A program made the translations under genes and the position numbers. Shown here piece after piece: positions 1-8,218 of a DNA stretch of 64,000 nt. The stretch's first letter is position 1. Every line of letters starts with the position of its first letter. The notes beneath the pieces were generated by a model that was not told where the DNA came from, did no database searches, and worked only from the letters and a program-made list of their open reading frames with translations. The stretch is from CALHVX01 sp039198065 (GTDB lineage Bacteria > Pseudomonadota > Gammaproteobacteria > Pseudomonadales > Azotimanducaceae): NCBI GenBank assembly GCA_039198065.1, contig JBCCTU010000002.1:806001-870000 (forward strand), read 5' to 3'.

Positions 1-1158
1 GAAACCGAGATTCACCGGGGTATGAAGTACATCGACCAGCAGCTCGGGGGCACCATTCCCTTCGAGGTCGTTGTTCAGTTCTCGCCCTATGAGCCGCTGA
101 CCGGTGTCACGGACGACGACTTTGCAGACGATTTCTCAGACGACTTTGCGGATGACTTCGCCGACGACTTTTCCAACGACCTTTCTGACGACGTTTTTGA
201 CAACGGGAACGGTGCGGCGGTAAGCGGTGGCGCCGAAGACCCGTTTCCGGAGCGCTACTGGTTCACCCGAGACAAGCTGAATCGCCTCGCAAAACTGCAT
301 GAGTTCCTCGAGCAGCGTCCAGAAATTGGCAAAGTTCTGTCGTTAACGGCGCTCGAGCAGCTTGCACATCCGTTTACCGGTGGCAGAAACCTAACCAGCC
401 CGGAGATTGCTGGCCTACTGGCGGCAGTACCTGCGGCGATGCGTAAAACGCTGGTGCTCGACTACGCCGACCCGGCTAGTGGGCAACTGCGCCTGAACGC
501 CAGGATTCACGAAACCGGTCCGAGTTTCGATCGCGACGAACTGGTTGCTGAGATACGGCGGTTCGCGGTCGAGGAAGTGGGCTTCGAAGACGATGAGATC
601 GTCATCAGCGGAATGATGGTGTTGTTTAACCGTATGTTGACGCAGCTGTTTGACTCGCAGATCGACACGCTGGCCTACGTACTTGCAGCGACTATGGTGA
701 TGTTTCTCATTCTGCTGCGCAGCCTTCCTTACGCTTTGATCGGCCTCATTCCCAACATCCTTGCCGCAGCTCTCGTCTTGGCGTTCATGGGCTTCATGGG
801 GTTGCCGTTGGACATGATGACTACGACCATCGCCGCGATCAGCATCGGAATCGGAGTCGATGACGCCATACACTACCTACACCGGTTTAAGCTCGAACAG
901 GCGCGCTGGGAGGACCCGCGGGTAGCGGTCAGCTGGAGTCATGCAAGCATTGGCAATGCCATGTACTTCACCACGCTGACGGTCATGGTTGGTTTCTCTG
1001 TGATGGCGTTTTCCAACTTCGTTCCGACCGTACTATTCGGTTTGCTCGTCGCCGCCGCTATGGCGCTCGCGCTGTTCGCGAATCTCACGCTGCTGCCGAG
1101 CCTGCTGGTCTGGTTCTATGGTCGCAGGCACCCTGAGCCAACGCTTCGCAACGCATGA
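1..1158 (+). CDS. RND/MMPL-family exporter, C-terminal part (5' truncated by window)
   Basis: The reading frame is open from base 1, so the first ATG at 22 is probably internal and the N-terminal half lies outside the window. What remains, numbered from that ATG, is a periplasmic region (about 1-210) and then a block of about five membrane helices (about 213-235, 237-257, 262-283, 312-333, 336-365). The segment DDAIHYLHRF at 280-289, just after a helix, is typical of the COG1033/MMPL group of proton-driven exporters. Residues 31-60 form an acidic DDF(A/S) repeat. The stop overlaps a possible ATG of the next gene (ATGA at 1155). Adjacency to betaine-lipid genes makes a lipid or hydrophobic substrate possible, but that is inference. 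The family is clear; the substrate is not. Confidence 0.85.
   Translation, partial: ETEIHRGMKYIDQQLGGTIPFEVVVQFSPYEPLTGVTDDDFADDFSDDFADDFADDFSNDLSDDVFDNGNGAAVSGGAEDPFPERYWFTRDKLNRLAKLHEFLEQRPEIGKVLSLTALEQLAHPFTGGRNLTSPEIAGLLAAVPAAMRKTLVLDYADPASGQLRLNARIHETGPSFDRDELVAEIRRFAVEEVGFEDDEIVISGMMVLFNRMLTQLFDSQIDTLAYVLAATMVMFLILLRSLPYALIGLIPNILAAALVLAFMGFMGLPLDMMTTTIAAISIGIGVDDAIHYLHRFKLEQARWEDPRVAVSWSHASIGNAMYFTTLTVMVGFSVMAFSNFVPTVLFGLLVAAAMALALFANLTLLPSLLVWFYGRRHPEPTLRNA
112..201 (+). repeat. 12-nt tandem repeat coding for DDF(A/S) units inside the exporter
   Basis: About seven degenerate 12-base units encode DDDFADDFSDDFADDF and then decay through SNDLSDD to VFDN. The unit is Asp-Asp-Phe-Ala/Ser. 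The repeat sits in the periplasmic part of the RND protein. Third-position changes between units (gacgac, gacgat, gatgac) show that it is not a very recent duplication. Confidence 0.8.
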
Positions 1159-1229
1159 CCGAAGCGCAGCGAAAACCGCCAAGCGGCCATACCTGCACGT
1201 CCGAAACGAATAGCGAAGAGAACACTGCG

Positions 1230-2435
1230 ATGTCGTCCCTCACGTTTGTAGATCGTCTGTCCCGCTCACTCTTTGCCCAGCTTCACGGGCGAAACCTGGT
1301 CTACAACACCTGCTGGGAGGATCCGCGTTGCGATCGAGAGGCGCTGCAACTGGCGGCTCATCACAACGTGCTCATGATCACCTCGGCAGGTTGCAACGCG
1401 CTTGACTACGCCTTGGATGAGCCAAGTCACATTTACTGCATTGACGTCAATCCGCGTCAGAACGCGCTACTCGAACTGAAGATTGCCGCGATCCGCGGGC
1501 TGGACTACGAGAGCTTTTTCAAGATGTTCGGAAACGGACACATCGAGGATGCAAAAGGGGTCTATCAACGCCAGATCCGACCGCACCTTGCAGACAAGCA
1601 CCGCCCGTTCTGGGATCGGCGCATGGGCTACTTCCGCAAGGGTCGGGTGCTCCCCAACTTCTACTATCACGGCACCAGCGGTTGGTTTGCGCGCCTGATG
1701 ACCATGTACCTCAAGTTCCGCAAAGCCCACGCCGCGATCGGCGCTATGTTTGAAGTCGAGTCTGCCGAAGAGCGCCGCGAGATCTACTACAAACACATCC
1801 GCCACCTGGTCTGGAGCGATTTCATTCGGCGGCTGCTCGGCTATGGGCCAACGCTGTCTCTGGTTGGCGTGCCTCGCCCACAGCAGCAACAGATCGCAAC
1901 ACAGTACGACGGTGGGGTTCCACAATTCATCGAAGACGCGCTCGAGTCGGTATTCACGCGCTTACCGACCAAGGACAACTACTTCTGGTGGATTTATCTG
2001 TTCGGCCATTACACGGAAGATCGCTGCCCCGGGTATCTAAAACGGGACGGCTTTGAGCGGCTCAAGGCTGGATTCGTCGATCGCATTTCGACCCACTCAA
2101 CGACGATTCTTGCGTTCCTCGAGCAATGCGACGAGCCGCTCCACCGGTTCGTTCTCCTTGACCACATGGACTGGTTGTCGACCTACGGGCAGCCCATTCT
2201 GGAGGCGGAATGGCAGGCGATCGCGGATCGAGCAGCGCCGGACTCTCGCATTCTTTGGCGCAGTGCTGCGTTGGAGGTCGATTTCGTGGATCCCATAGAA
2301 GTCACCGTGAACGGCGAACGACAGCCGGTCGGCCAGCTTCTTCGCTACAACCGTGAACTGGCGCAGCGGTTGCACGCTGCCGATCGGGTGCATACCTACG
2401 GCAGTTTTCATATCGCCGACTGGATTGGGCGATGA
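1230..2435 (+). CDS. btaA: BtaA: S-adenosylmethionine:diacylglycerol 3-amino-3-carboxypropyltransferase
   Basis: This protein belongs to the DUF3419/BtaA family. In that family the enzyme moves the 3-amino-3-carboxypropyl group of SAM onto diacylglycerol, the first step of DGTS betaine lipid synthesis at the inner membrane. Visible landmarks are NTCWEDP near the N terminus, SAGCNALDYAL and IDVNPRQNALLELK in the SAM-binding region, and YGPTLSLVGVPRPQ in the middle. I chose the ATG at 1230 (401 aa) because GAAGAG lies 9 bases upstream and the family homology starts just after it. The in-frame ATG at 1155 would add 25 polar residues and would overlap the exporter stop. The 3' end overlaps btaB by 4 bases, so the two are translationally coupled. 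Confidence 0.88.
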   Translation: MSSLTFVDRLSRSLFAQLHGRNLVYNTCWEDPRCDREALQLAAHHNVLMITSAGCNALDYALDEPSHIYCIDVNPRQNALLELKIAAIRGLDYESFFKMFGNGHIEDAKGVYQRQIRPHLADKHRPFWDRRMGYFRKGRVLPNFYYHGTSGWFARLMTMYLKFRKAHAAIGAMFEVESAEERREIYYKHIRHLVWSDFIRRLLGYGPTLSLVGVPRPQQQQIATQYDGGVPQFIEDALESVFTRLPTKDNYFWWIYLFGHYTEDRCPGYLKRDGFERLKAGFVDRISTHSTTILAFLEQCDEPLHRFVLLDHMDWLSTYGQPILEAEWQAIADRAAPDSRILWRSAALEVDFVDPIEVTVNGERQPVGQLLRYNRELAQRLHAADRVHTYGSFHIADWIGR

Positions 2436-3184
2436 CAAGCAGCGCACGGCTGCGGGAACTGCGCACGATCTGGCGCCTGGTGCGCGGCCAGGGGCGCCGC
2501 TCGTCGGACCACGGTGAGCGCATGGAGTCGTTTTACGCTGAGCAGGCTGAAGACTACGACGCGTTCCGCAAACGGTTACTCACCGGTCGCGAGTCCCTGC
2601 TCGAGCGCCTTGAGTTTCGTGGCGGTGAGCGGGTCGCCGATCTCGGTTGCGGGACCGGATCGAATTTCGAGGCGGTGCCGGAATCGCAGCGAGCCGCGCT
2701 TGGGCACTGGTACCTGGTTGATTTGTCGTCATCACTGCTTAACCTCGCGCAACAACGCATCGATCGGCTCGGCCATGACAATGCGAGCGTTCATCGTGCC
2801 GACGCCACCCAATGGCTTCCGGACGAGGGGGTTCTCGACGTCGTACTTCTCTCCTATTCCCTGACCATGATGCCGGACTGGTTAGCGTTGCTTGAACACG
2901 CCGAGCGGCTGCTGAGGCCTGGGGGACGTGTTGCCGTCGTAGATTTTTACGTCAGCCGAAAACACTCCGACCCAGGCCTTGCTCAGCATCCCTGGATGAC
3001 CCGATCACTCTGGCCGCTCTGGTTTGGCTGGGACGATGTGTTTTTGTGCGCGGACCATTTACCGACGCTTCGCCGGAGGTTTGAGACCCTCTGGTTGGCA
3101 GAGCAACGAGCGTCGGTGCCATGGCTCCCCTGGGTAACGGTCCCCGTGTACCAGTTCATCGGTGCAAGTAGGAACGCGGCCTGA
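2432..3184 (+). CDS. btaB: BtaB: SAM-dependent N-methyltransferase of betaine lipid synthesis
   Basis: A 250-residue class I SAM methyltransferase. The glycine-rich motif I is VADLGCGTGSN (about 67-77). The acidic strand-2 end is YLVDLSSSLLNLAQ, and LLRPGGRVAVVDFY follows in the second half. In known btaAB pairs BtaB adds three methyl groups to the homoserine amine made by BtaA, giving the trimethyl headgroup of DGTS. Here the gene overlaps btaA by ATGA, which strongly supports that role. The Trp-rich region around MTRSLWPLWFGW could associate with the membrane. On sequence alone it would be a generic methyltransferase; context makes the name secure. Confidence 0.85.
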   Translation: MTSSARLRELRTIWRLVRGQGRRSSDHGERMESFYAEQAEDYDAFRKRLLTGRESLLERLEFRGGERVADLGCGTGSNFEAVPESQRAALGHWYLVDLSSSLLNLAQQRIDRLGHDNASVHRADATQWLPDEGVLDVVLLSYSLTMMPDWLALLEHAERLLRPGGRVAVVDFYVSRKHSDPGLAQHPWMTRSLWPLWFGWDDVFLCADHLPTLRRRFETLWLAEQRASVPWLPWVTVPVYQFIGASRNAA

Positions 3185-3418
3185 AGCACTAGAAAAGAGC
3201 GGCGATCGAGAGAGATGTCCGTCGCAGCACTATTTTTGGGCAAACAAAGGGTGCAAATCCGAGCACGCGCACCAAAGCTGGCTGAGGTACACTTCTTGCT
3301 CTTCCAGCGCGGGCCCGATGGTCACAACGTTGCACGCCGCAAGCGGCAGTAGCGCCCGTGGCTCGTGCTGAGAAAAACAAAGAGATTTCAGGGGAGCATA
3401 GATCGGCTTTGGGGTGGT

Positions 3419-4240
3419 ATGTCCGTTGAACTGATTGCGCTGTTGGCCACCCTTTGCGTCGCCGGAGGCATTGCTGGAATTACCGCCGGCTTGTTCGGTA
3501 ACGGCGGCGGCTTCGTTGTCGTGCCGGCGCTGCTCGCGGTTTTTGGCGTGTTTGGTCAAACAACATCAGACATAATGTACGTCGCCGTCGGGACCTCGCT
3601 CGCGTCGATCGTGGTCTCTTCTGCGCGCTCCGTTCAGGCTCACGCCCGTCGCGGCGCAGTCGATTTTCAGGTTCTCAAGGACTGGGCCGGGTGGCTGGTG
3701 CTCGGTGCGCTCATCGGGCTGTACATCGCATCGAAAGTTGACGGCAACAGCCTCGTCATCGTGTTCGCGACGGGTGTCCTTGCGTATTCCTTTTATTTTC
3801 TTTTTCCTGGCGTGTTTGGTGACGGTGGGATCACCGATACGATGCCCCGTGGCATCGGACGCGCTGGGCTAGCATCCTTCCTCGGGGGCTTCTCCGCGCT
3901 GCTGGGCATAGGCGGTGGCACTATCACGGTCATGACTATGACGTTGTGCAGTCGGCCGGTGCATCAGGCCGTGGCGACCGCGTCGGGCGTAGGGCTCATT
4001 ATAGGGTTGAGCGGCGCGGTCGGTTTTCTGATACTCGGATTGGGGGCCGAGAACCTACCCTATGGCTCCGTCGGCTACATCAACGTCCCGGCGTTGATCG
4101 CCATAGCGGCAATATCTATTTTTACAGCGCCCCTGGGCGCAAAATGGGCACACAGCTTGAACGATCTGCATCTGAAGCGCCTGTTTGGCGTGTATTTGGT
4201 GATCGTCTCGCTTTCGATGTACGCGAAGGCGCTGGGCTAG
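3419..4240 (+). CDS. TauE/SafE-family permease (DUF81)
   Basis: A very hydrophobic protein of about 273 residues with about eight predicted membrane segments. It carries the two internally related halves of this family: GLFGNGGGFVVVPAL near the N terminus and LASFLGGFSALLGIGGG in the middle. Family members export sulfite, sulfoacetate or other small organic anions, or take up some of them; the substrate here cannot be read. The ATG at 3419 gives a normal N terminus (MSVELIALL). The longer form from 3365 adds 18 mostly basic or polar residues and looks wrong. The gene stands 234 bases after btaB, so it need not belong to that operon. Its stop codon lies inside a 14-base tandem array. Confidence 0.85.
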   Translation: MSVELIALLATLCVAGGIAGITAGLFGNGGGFVVVPALLAVFGVFGQTTSDIMYVAVGTSLASIVVSSARSVQAHARRGAVDFQVLKDWAGWLVLGALIGLYIASKVDGNSLVIVFATGVLAYSFYFLFPGVFGDGGITDTMPRGIGRAGLASFLGGFSALLGIGGGTITVMTMTLCSRPVHQAVATASGVGLIIGLSGAVGFLILGLGAENLPYGSVGYINVPALIAIAAISIFTAPLGAKWAHSLNDLHLKRLFGVYLVIVSLSMYAKALG

Positions 4241-4299
4241 AGAGGCACGGCTAGAGAAGCTGGGCCAGAGGAGCTGGGCCAGAGGAGCTGGGTTAAAGA
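4230..4299 (+). repeat. Five-unit 14-nt tandem array starting at the permease stop codon
   Basis: Units of 14 bases run from 4230: cgctgggctagaga, ggcacggctagaga, then two identical copies of agctgggccagagg (4258-4271 and 4272-4285), then agctgggttaaaga. The TAG stop of the permease (4238-4240) is part of the first unit, so the array looks like an expansion of the gene end. The rest of the interval up to 4522 holds no gene I can support. It contains a second small duplication, cgcataaa repeated at about 4447-4462. Confidence 0.85.
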
Positions 4300-4522
4300 A
4301 AGGCGGGCGCGGGTGATCGCCGTGGCGTGACAGCCCGACGACCGTTGCGAGACGAGTGGAACGAGACCATCGGCGAAGGCAACCTGCTGCCGTCGCGAGG
4401 GCAAAGTGAAGAGACTTTTTAACGAATAGCCTTGTTTAAGAAGCAACGCATAAACGCATAAACGCAGAGACACACGGACGCCAAGAGAACCAGTCGTCCA
4501 ACACGGAAGGAGTGAGATTCTG

Positions 4523-5659
4523 ATGACCAATCAATTTAATCGCCGCGGATTTCTTGGCAGCAGCCTGTTCGCAGCCGGTGCCGTAGCCGCCCAACCTGTG
4601 GTCGCGAAACACCACGGCGCGAAGCTCAGCTACGGCCCAACCGCAGGTATGGCTAAGCTCAACGCGAATGAAAACCCCTATGGCCCGAGTCCGGCAGCAC
4701 TGAACGCCATGATGGAAGCGGCCAGCAAGGGGGCTTACTACGTCGGCCAATCCGTTCCTACGCTGAAGGCAATGATTGCCGAGCGTCATGGTTTGACGCC
4801 CGATCATGTTGCGCTGTCATCGGGCTCCAGTGGCGTCCTGACCTACCTCGCGGTGGCGATGGCTCACCAGGGAAAGAAAATCCTGGGCCCTGACTTGTTT
4901 TGGGATACGACCGCCAAGAAGGCCGTACAGCAGGGTGGCGAAATCGTACGCGTAGCCAACGGCGACAACCTCGAAATCAATCTCGACGCCGTTGAAAAGG
5001 CAATTACCGATGACATCGGCATCGTGCACATTACCAACCCGAACAACCCGACGGGACTCGTCCTCGATCCGAAGGAACTGACGGCGTTCACGAAGCGAGT
5101 TTCCAAGAAGACCATGGTCCTGGTCGACGAAGCCTACAACGAGCTCACGGACGATCCGCCGAAGAACACGATGATTCCGCTGATCAAGGAAGGTCACAAC
5201 GTCGTCGTCGCACGGACGTTTTCCAAGATTTATGGCCTTGCCGGTATGCGCGTGGGCTACATGCTTGCATCACCGGAAACCCTGGAGCTGGTCAATACCT
5301 ACGGCCTCGGTGACTACGCCATGAATCAAGCCGGCGTTGCTGCAGCCATCGCGAGCTACAACGACACCGCGTTCCTGACTTACTCTAAGAGCAAAATCAT
5401 CGAAGCTCGGGAGATGGTGAGCGCAGCGGTCAAGGATGCCGGACTGAGCGCGCTGCCGTCGGCTACGAACTTCGTATTCGTAAACCTCGGCAAAATGAAC
5501 GCGCAGGAGTTTCGCGAAAAGATGGAGGCACGCAACGTCTACATCCGCGGCATTTATCGCGATTACACGCATTGGTCACGGGTCAGCATGGGTCACATGC
5601 ATGACGTGGAACGCTACGTAGCGGCATTGCCGCAGGTCATTGATGAAATGACAGCGTAA
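4523..5659 (+). CDS. Tat-exported, HisC-like PLP-dependent aminotransferase
   Basis: A fold-type I (class I/II) aminotransferase of 378 aa, closest by eye to histidinol-phosphate aminotransferase. It has LNANENPYGPSP (46-57), NPNNPTG (172-178), VDEAYNEL (201-208, PLP-binding Asp202), the PLP lysine in FSKIYGLAGMRVGY (Lys235, Arg243) and the carboxylate-binding Arg in SRVSMG (Arg353). The N terminus NRRGFLGSSLFAAGAVAAQP is a twin-arginine signal, so the enzyme should fold with PLP in the cytoplasm and act in the periplasm. That is unusual for HisC relatives. There is no his gene nearby. GGAAGGAG lies about 10 bases upstream of the ATG. A terminator hairpin follows directly. Reaction type is fairly sure, substrate unknown. 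Confidence 0.85.
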   Translation: MTNQFNRRGFLGSSLFAAGAVAAQPVVAKHHGAKLSYGPTAGMAKLNANENPYGPSPAALNAMMEAASKGAYYVGQSVPTLKAMIAERHGLTPDHVALSSGSSGVLTYLAVAMAHQGKKILGPDLFWDTTAKKAVQQGGEIVRVANGDNLEINLDAVEKAITDDIGIVHITNPNNPTGLVLDPKELTAFTKRVSKKTMVLVDEAYNELTDDPPKNTMIPLIKEGHNVVVARTFSKIYGLAGMRVGYMLASPETLELVNTYGLGDYAMNQAGVAAAIASYNDTAFLTYSKSKIIEAREMVSAAVKDAGLSALPSATNFVFVNLGKMNAQEFREKMEARNVYIRGIYRDYTHWSRVSMGHMHDVERYVAALPQVIDEMTA

Positions 5660-5681
5660 GCCAGACCGTCGTCTCCTTAGG

Positions 5682-5716
5682 ATGCGCCGGGCGGTTACCG
5701 TCCGGCGCATTGTTTT
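5682..5716 (+). terminator. Rho-independent terminator after the aminotransferase
   Basis: The arms 5682-5694 (atgcgccgggcgg) and 5698-5710 (ccgtccggcgcat) pair over 13 positions with one G-U pair around a TTA loop. The T-rich stretch ttgtttt (5710-5716) follows at once. The next base is the A of the ATG of the barrel gene at 5717, which leaves no room for a Shine-Dalgarno sequence outside the hairpin. Confidence 0.75.
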
Positions 5717-8170
5717 ATGCGCAACACTCTCGTCTTTTCTGTACTGCTGGCGGCGGCCGGCATCGCCTATACGGCCCCGGCACCCGACACCGGTTCATCC
5801 TCAGCGCCACCCATGTCGCAAACCAGCGCGCCGGCGGGTAAGTCAGCCTCGACGCTTGCCGCAGCCACGACCGAGGCGGTGAACGAAAGCCCGCGGGAGC
5901 GCAACCGCGTATTGCTCAAGCGCAATCCCATCGCCTCCGAGTATCAACTCAAGGGCAGCTTTGGACGCGCACCGGGGTCCGCGACCGACTCGGAAAGCGT
6001 TGATTTTCGGCGGTTCTTCTCTCTGAACGGGCGCAGCAATCAGAGCCAATGGGTTATCAGCTCAACGCGTCAGCAGGAGTCGGGCGATGTCCAGCCCGGC
6101 GGACGCTTGACCTTTCGCCGTGCACTGACCGGCGATGCTGATCATGGCGTTCATCTGGCAGCTCAGGTCGGACTCAACGCGGCCGATCGAATTATCGATG
6201 AGTACGCTGGACGCTGGAACGTCCGCGGGGACACGGATGGCGTACCTGCCCTCGCCTTTGCCCGTTACACGACGGATCACCTGGAAACAGAGAGTCTGAC
6301 TGGGCAACTTCGGCTGTCCATTCAGAACGAGGGGGGCTGGCGAGGGGCGTACCACCTAGCGTACACCGACTATGTCGACGATTTTCACCGTAACCGCACC
6401 GAGTTTCAGTTCGTTCGCGGAACACCAGATCCGTCTAGTCTCGAATTCAGTGCTGATGGCCAGAGCCTCGTGGCCGGTACGTTCGAGAACGGAGGGATCC
6501 GCCGCTACTTCCACGATCTTGCCACGCGGCGAACGGTTCAACGGCACCAGTTCAGCGCGGCGTTTGAAGACACAGAGCGCTCCTTTAGCGCGATTGCGTA
6601 TTGGGGTGAGTGGGATAACCAACGCGACTGGGATGGTTGGAATTTTTTTCAGAGCGGCGTTGCGATGAGTTACCGAACCTCACCGCGTTGGGAACCGACG
6701 CTCGCGACCACCGATCCGGATTTCGATCTGTACGACCTAAGCGCAGCACCCTTTGCGAATCTGCGCCTCCAGGACGTCCAAACGGTCGATACGGACATGG
6801 CGCTGAAACTAGATTTCGAACAGGCCTTTGAGTTGTCGGGCCATAGTGGGTGGTGGTCAGCGGGCGTTCAATGGCGCACGAAGGAACGGGATGATGGCCA
6901 GGAACGGCTCGTGTTTGGTCCCGGACCCGAGGCTCCGAGTCTCGGCGAGCTGGCTCTGCGTCGGGAAACTGACCTGATACTGGACGGCAACTACCTTCTG
7001 CCGGGTGATCTCTCCGTACCGTCGACCCGCGCCCGCTTTCTTGCTACCGAAGGCTCTTCGATGATCCTGAACGAGGCACTGACGTTCAGCGAAAGCCTGC
7101 AGCAGCAGTATCTCAGCGAAGAAACCGTATCGGCTGCGTACCTGAGTGCTTATCAAACCATCGGAGCCTGGCGATGGAAGGCCGGACTGCGCTACGAAAG
7201 GACACGAACGGAAACGCTGGGCTCGTTGGTTGGTCCACCGGAGTTTGTCGCTGAGGCGCCGGGAGAGCTCGTAAACGAACTGCAGGTCCAGGGCCGTACG
7301 ATTGTCGACAGTTTCGATGTGCTCGATGCCAAACGGGTACCCGGGGGGCAACGCTATGATCATGTGCTACCAAGCGTCGAATTGAGCTATGCGTTGACGA
7401 CAGACCTCCAGGTTCTGGCCACGGCCTATCGAGTGCTGATGCGGCCGCAGTACTTCGATATCGTCGATTATCGCCGCATCATCATTCCTGTGAGTCGGAT
7501 TCAGGAAGGTAACCCGGACCTGGTTGCGACGACTATCGACAACTACGCGGTGGCGCTCGAGTACCGTTCGGCCCAGCTAGGTTCCTTAGCGGCGGAACTG
7601 TACCGGAAGTCGATCAACGACTTTTTCTACGACGCCATTTCTAACGAGGTGCTCGACGGAATCTTGTTCGACGTGACTCGAGTCGAGAACGGCGAAACGG
7701 GACGCATTGATGGCTTTCAGCTGTCCTGGGATCAGAGCATCGAACCCGATGCCCTAACGGTTGACCGGTTGTCGTTCGAAACGGCGTATACCTACTCCAA
7801 TTCACGCGCAACGATTCGTACCGCCGACGGCAGCACCCGTCGGATCACCGTGCCGGAACGCAGTCGCCACTTCCTTACCGGAAGTGTCTCAGCGACCCTC
7901 GGCAGCTGGCGTTTCGGACTGCGCGGCAGCTATCAGAGCGTTGCCCTCGACAACGTGGGCAACGCCGCTGGAAGGGATCGTTTTCGCCGCTATTTCGTGC
8001 AGGTCGGCGCAAACATCGGTGTTACGGTGTTCGAGGACTGGCGCCTGGACCTGAGGCTCAACAACTTAACCAACCATCCAGAGCGATCCTTCGACGGCGC
8101 GAGCCGACGCGCACTGCTGAATCAGTACGCGTTTCCAAGCGCCCAGCTGTCAATCACGCGATCGCTTTAA
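5717..8170 (+). CDS. TonB-receptor-like outer-membrane beta-barrel, apparently without plug domain
   Basis: This 817-residue protein has a signal peptide (about 1-20), then a Ser/Ala-rich stretch to about residue 60, then alternating strands to the end. The late part resembles TonB-dependent receptors of the Xanthomonas/Caulobacter type: PSVELSYALTTDLQVLATAY, then EGNPDLVATTIDNYAVALEY, then LDLRLNNLTNHPERSF near the C terminus. I cannot find a plug domain (normally about 130 residues before the barrel) or a TonB box; barrel-like strands start at about residue 75. The last residue is Leu, not the usual aromatic. The ATG is fixed by the signal peptide but touches the upstream terminator and has no clear ribosome-binding site. 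It may form a passive or partner-gated pore. Substrate unknown. Confidence 0.75.
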   Translation: MRNTLVFSVLLAAAGIAYTAPAPDTGSSSAPPMSQTSAPAGKSASTLAAATTEAVNESPRERNRVLLKRNPIASEYQLKGSFGRAPGSATDSESVDFRRFFSLNGRSNQSQWVISSTRQQESGDVQPGGRLTFRRALTGDADHGVHLAAQVGLNAADRIIDEYAGRWNVRGDTDGVPALAFARYTTDHLETESLTGQLRLSIQNEGGWRGAYHLAYTDYVDDFHRNRTEFQFVRGTPDPSSLEFSADGQSLVAGTFENGGIRRYFHDLATRRTVQRHQFSAAFEDTERSFSAIAYWGEWDNQRDWDGWNFFQSGVAMSYRTSPRWEPTLATTDPDFDLYDLSAAPFANLRLQDVQTVDTDMALKLDFEQAFELSGHSGWWSAGVQWRTKERDDGQERLVFGPGPEAPSLGELALRRETDLILDGNYLLPGDLSVPSTRARFLATEGSSMILNEALTFSESLQQQYLSEETVSAAYLSAYQTIGAWRWKAGLRYERTRTETLGSLVGPPEFVAEAPGELVNELQVQGRTIVDSFDVLDAKRVPGGQRYDHVLPSVELSYALTTDLQVLATAYRVLMRPQYFDIVDYRRIIIPVSRIQEGNPDLVATTIDNYAVALEYRSAQLGSLAAELYRKSINDFFYDAISNEVLDGILFDVTRVENGETGRIDGFQLSWDQSIEPDALTVDRLSFETAYTYSNSRATIRTADGSTRRITVPERSRHFLTGSVSATLGSWRFGLRGSYQSVALDNVGNAAGRDRFRRYFVQVGANIGVTVFEDWRLDLRLNNLTNHPERSFDGASRRALLNQYAFPSAQLSITRSL

Positions 8171-8218
8171 CGAGATCGCCGTTACCTGCGACAGAGATTC
8201 GCAGTAGGAGTAACCACC

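Noticed and set aside
1155..1230. Upstream ATG of btaA
   Set aside because: The 25 added residues are polar and unlike the family, and the ribosome-binding site favours 1230, though translational coupling at 1155 cannot be excluded.
4436..4500. aacgcataaacgcagagacacacgg as a CRISPR-like or mobile repeat
   Set aside because: Only two or three short imperfect copies; no regular spacers and no cas genes.
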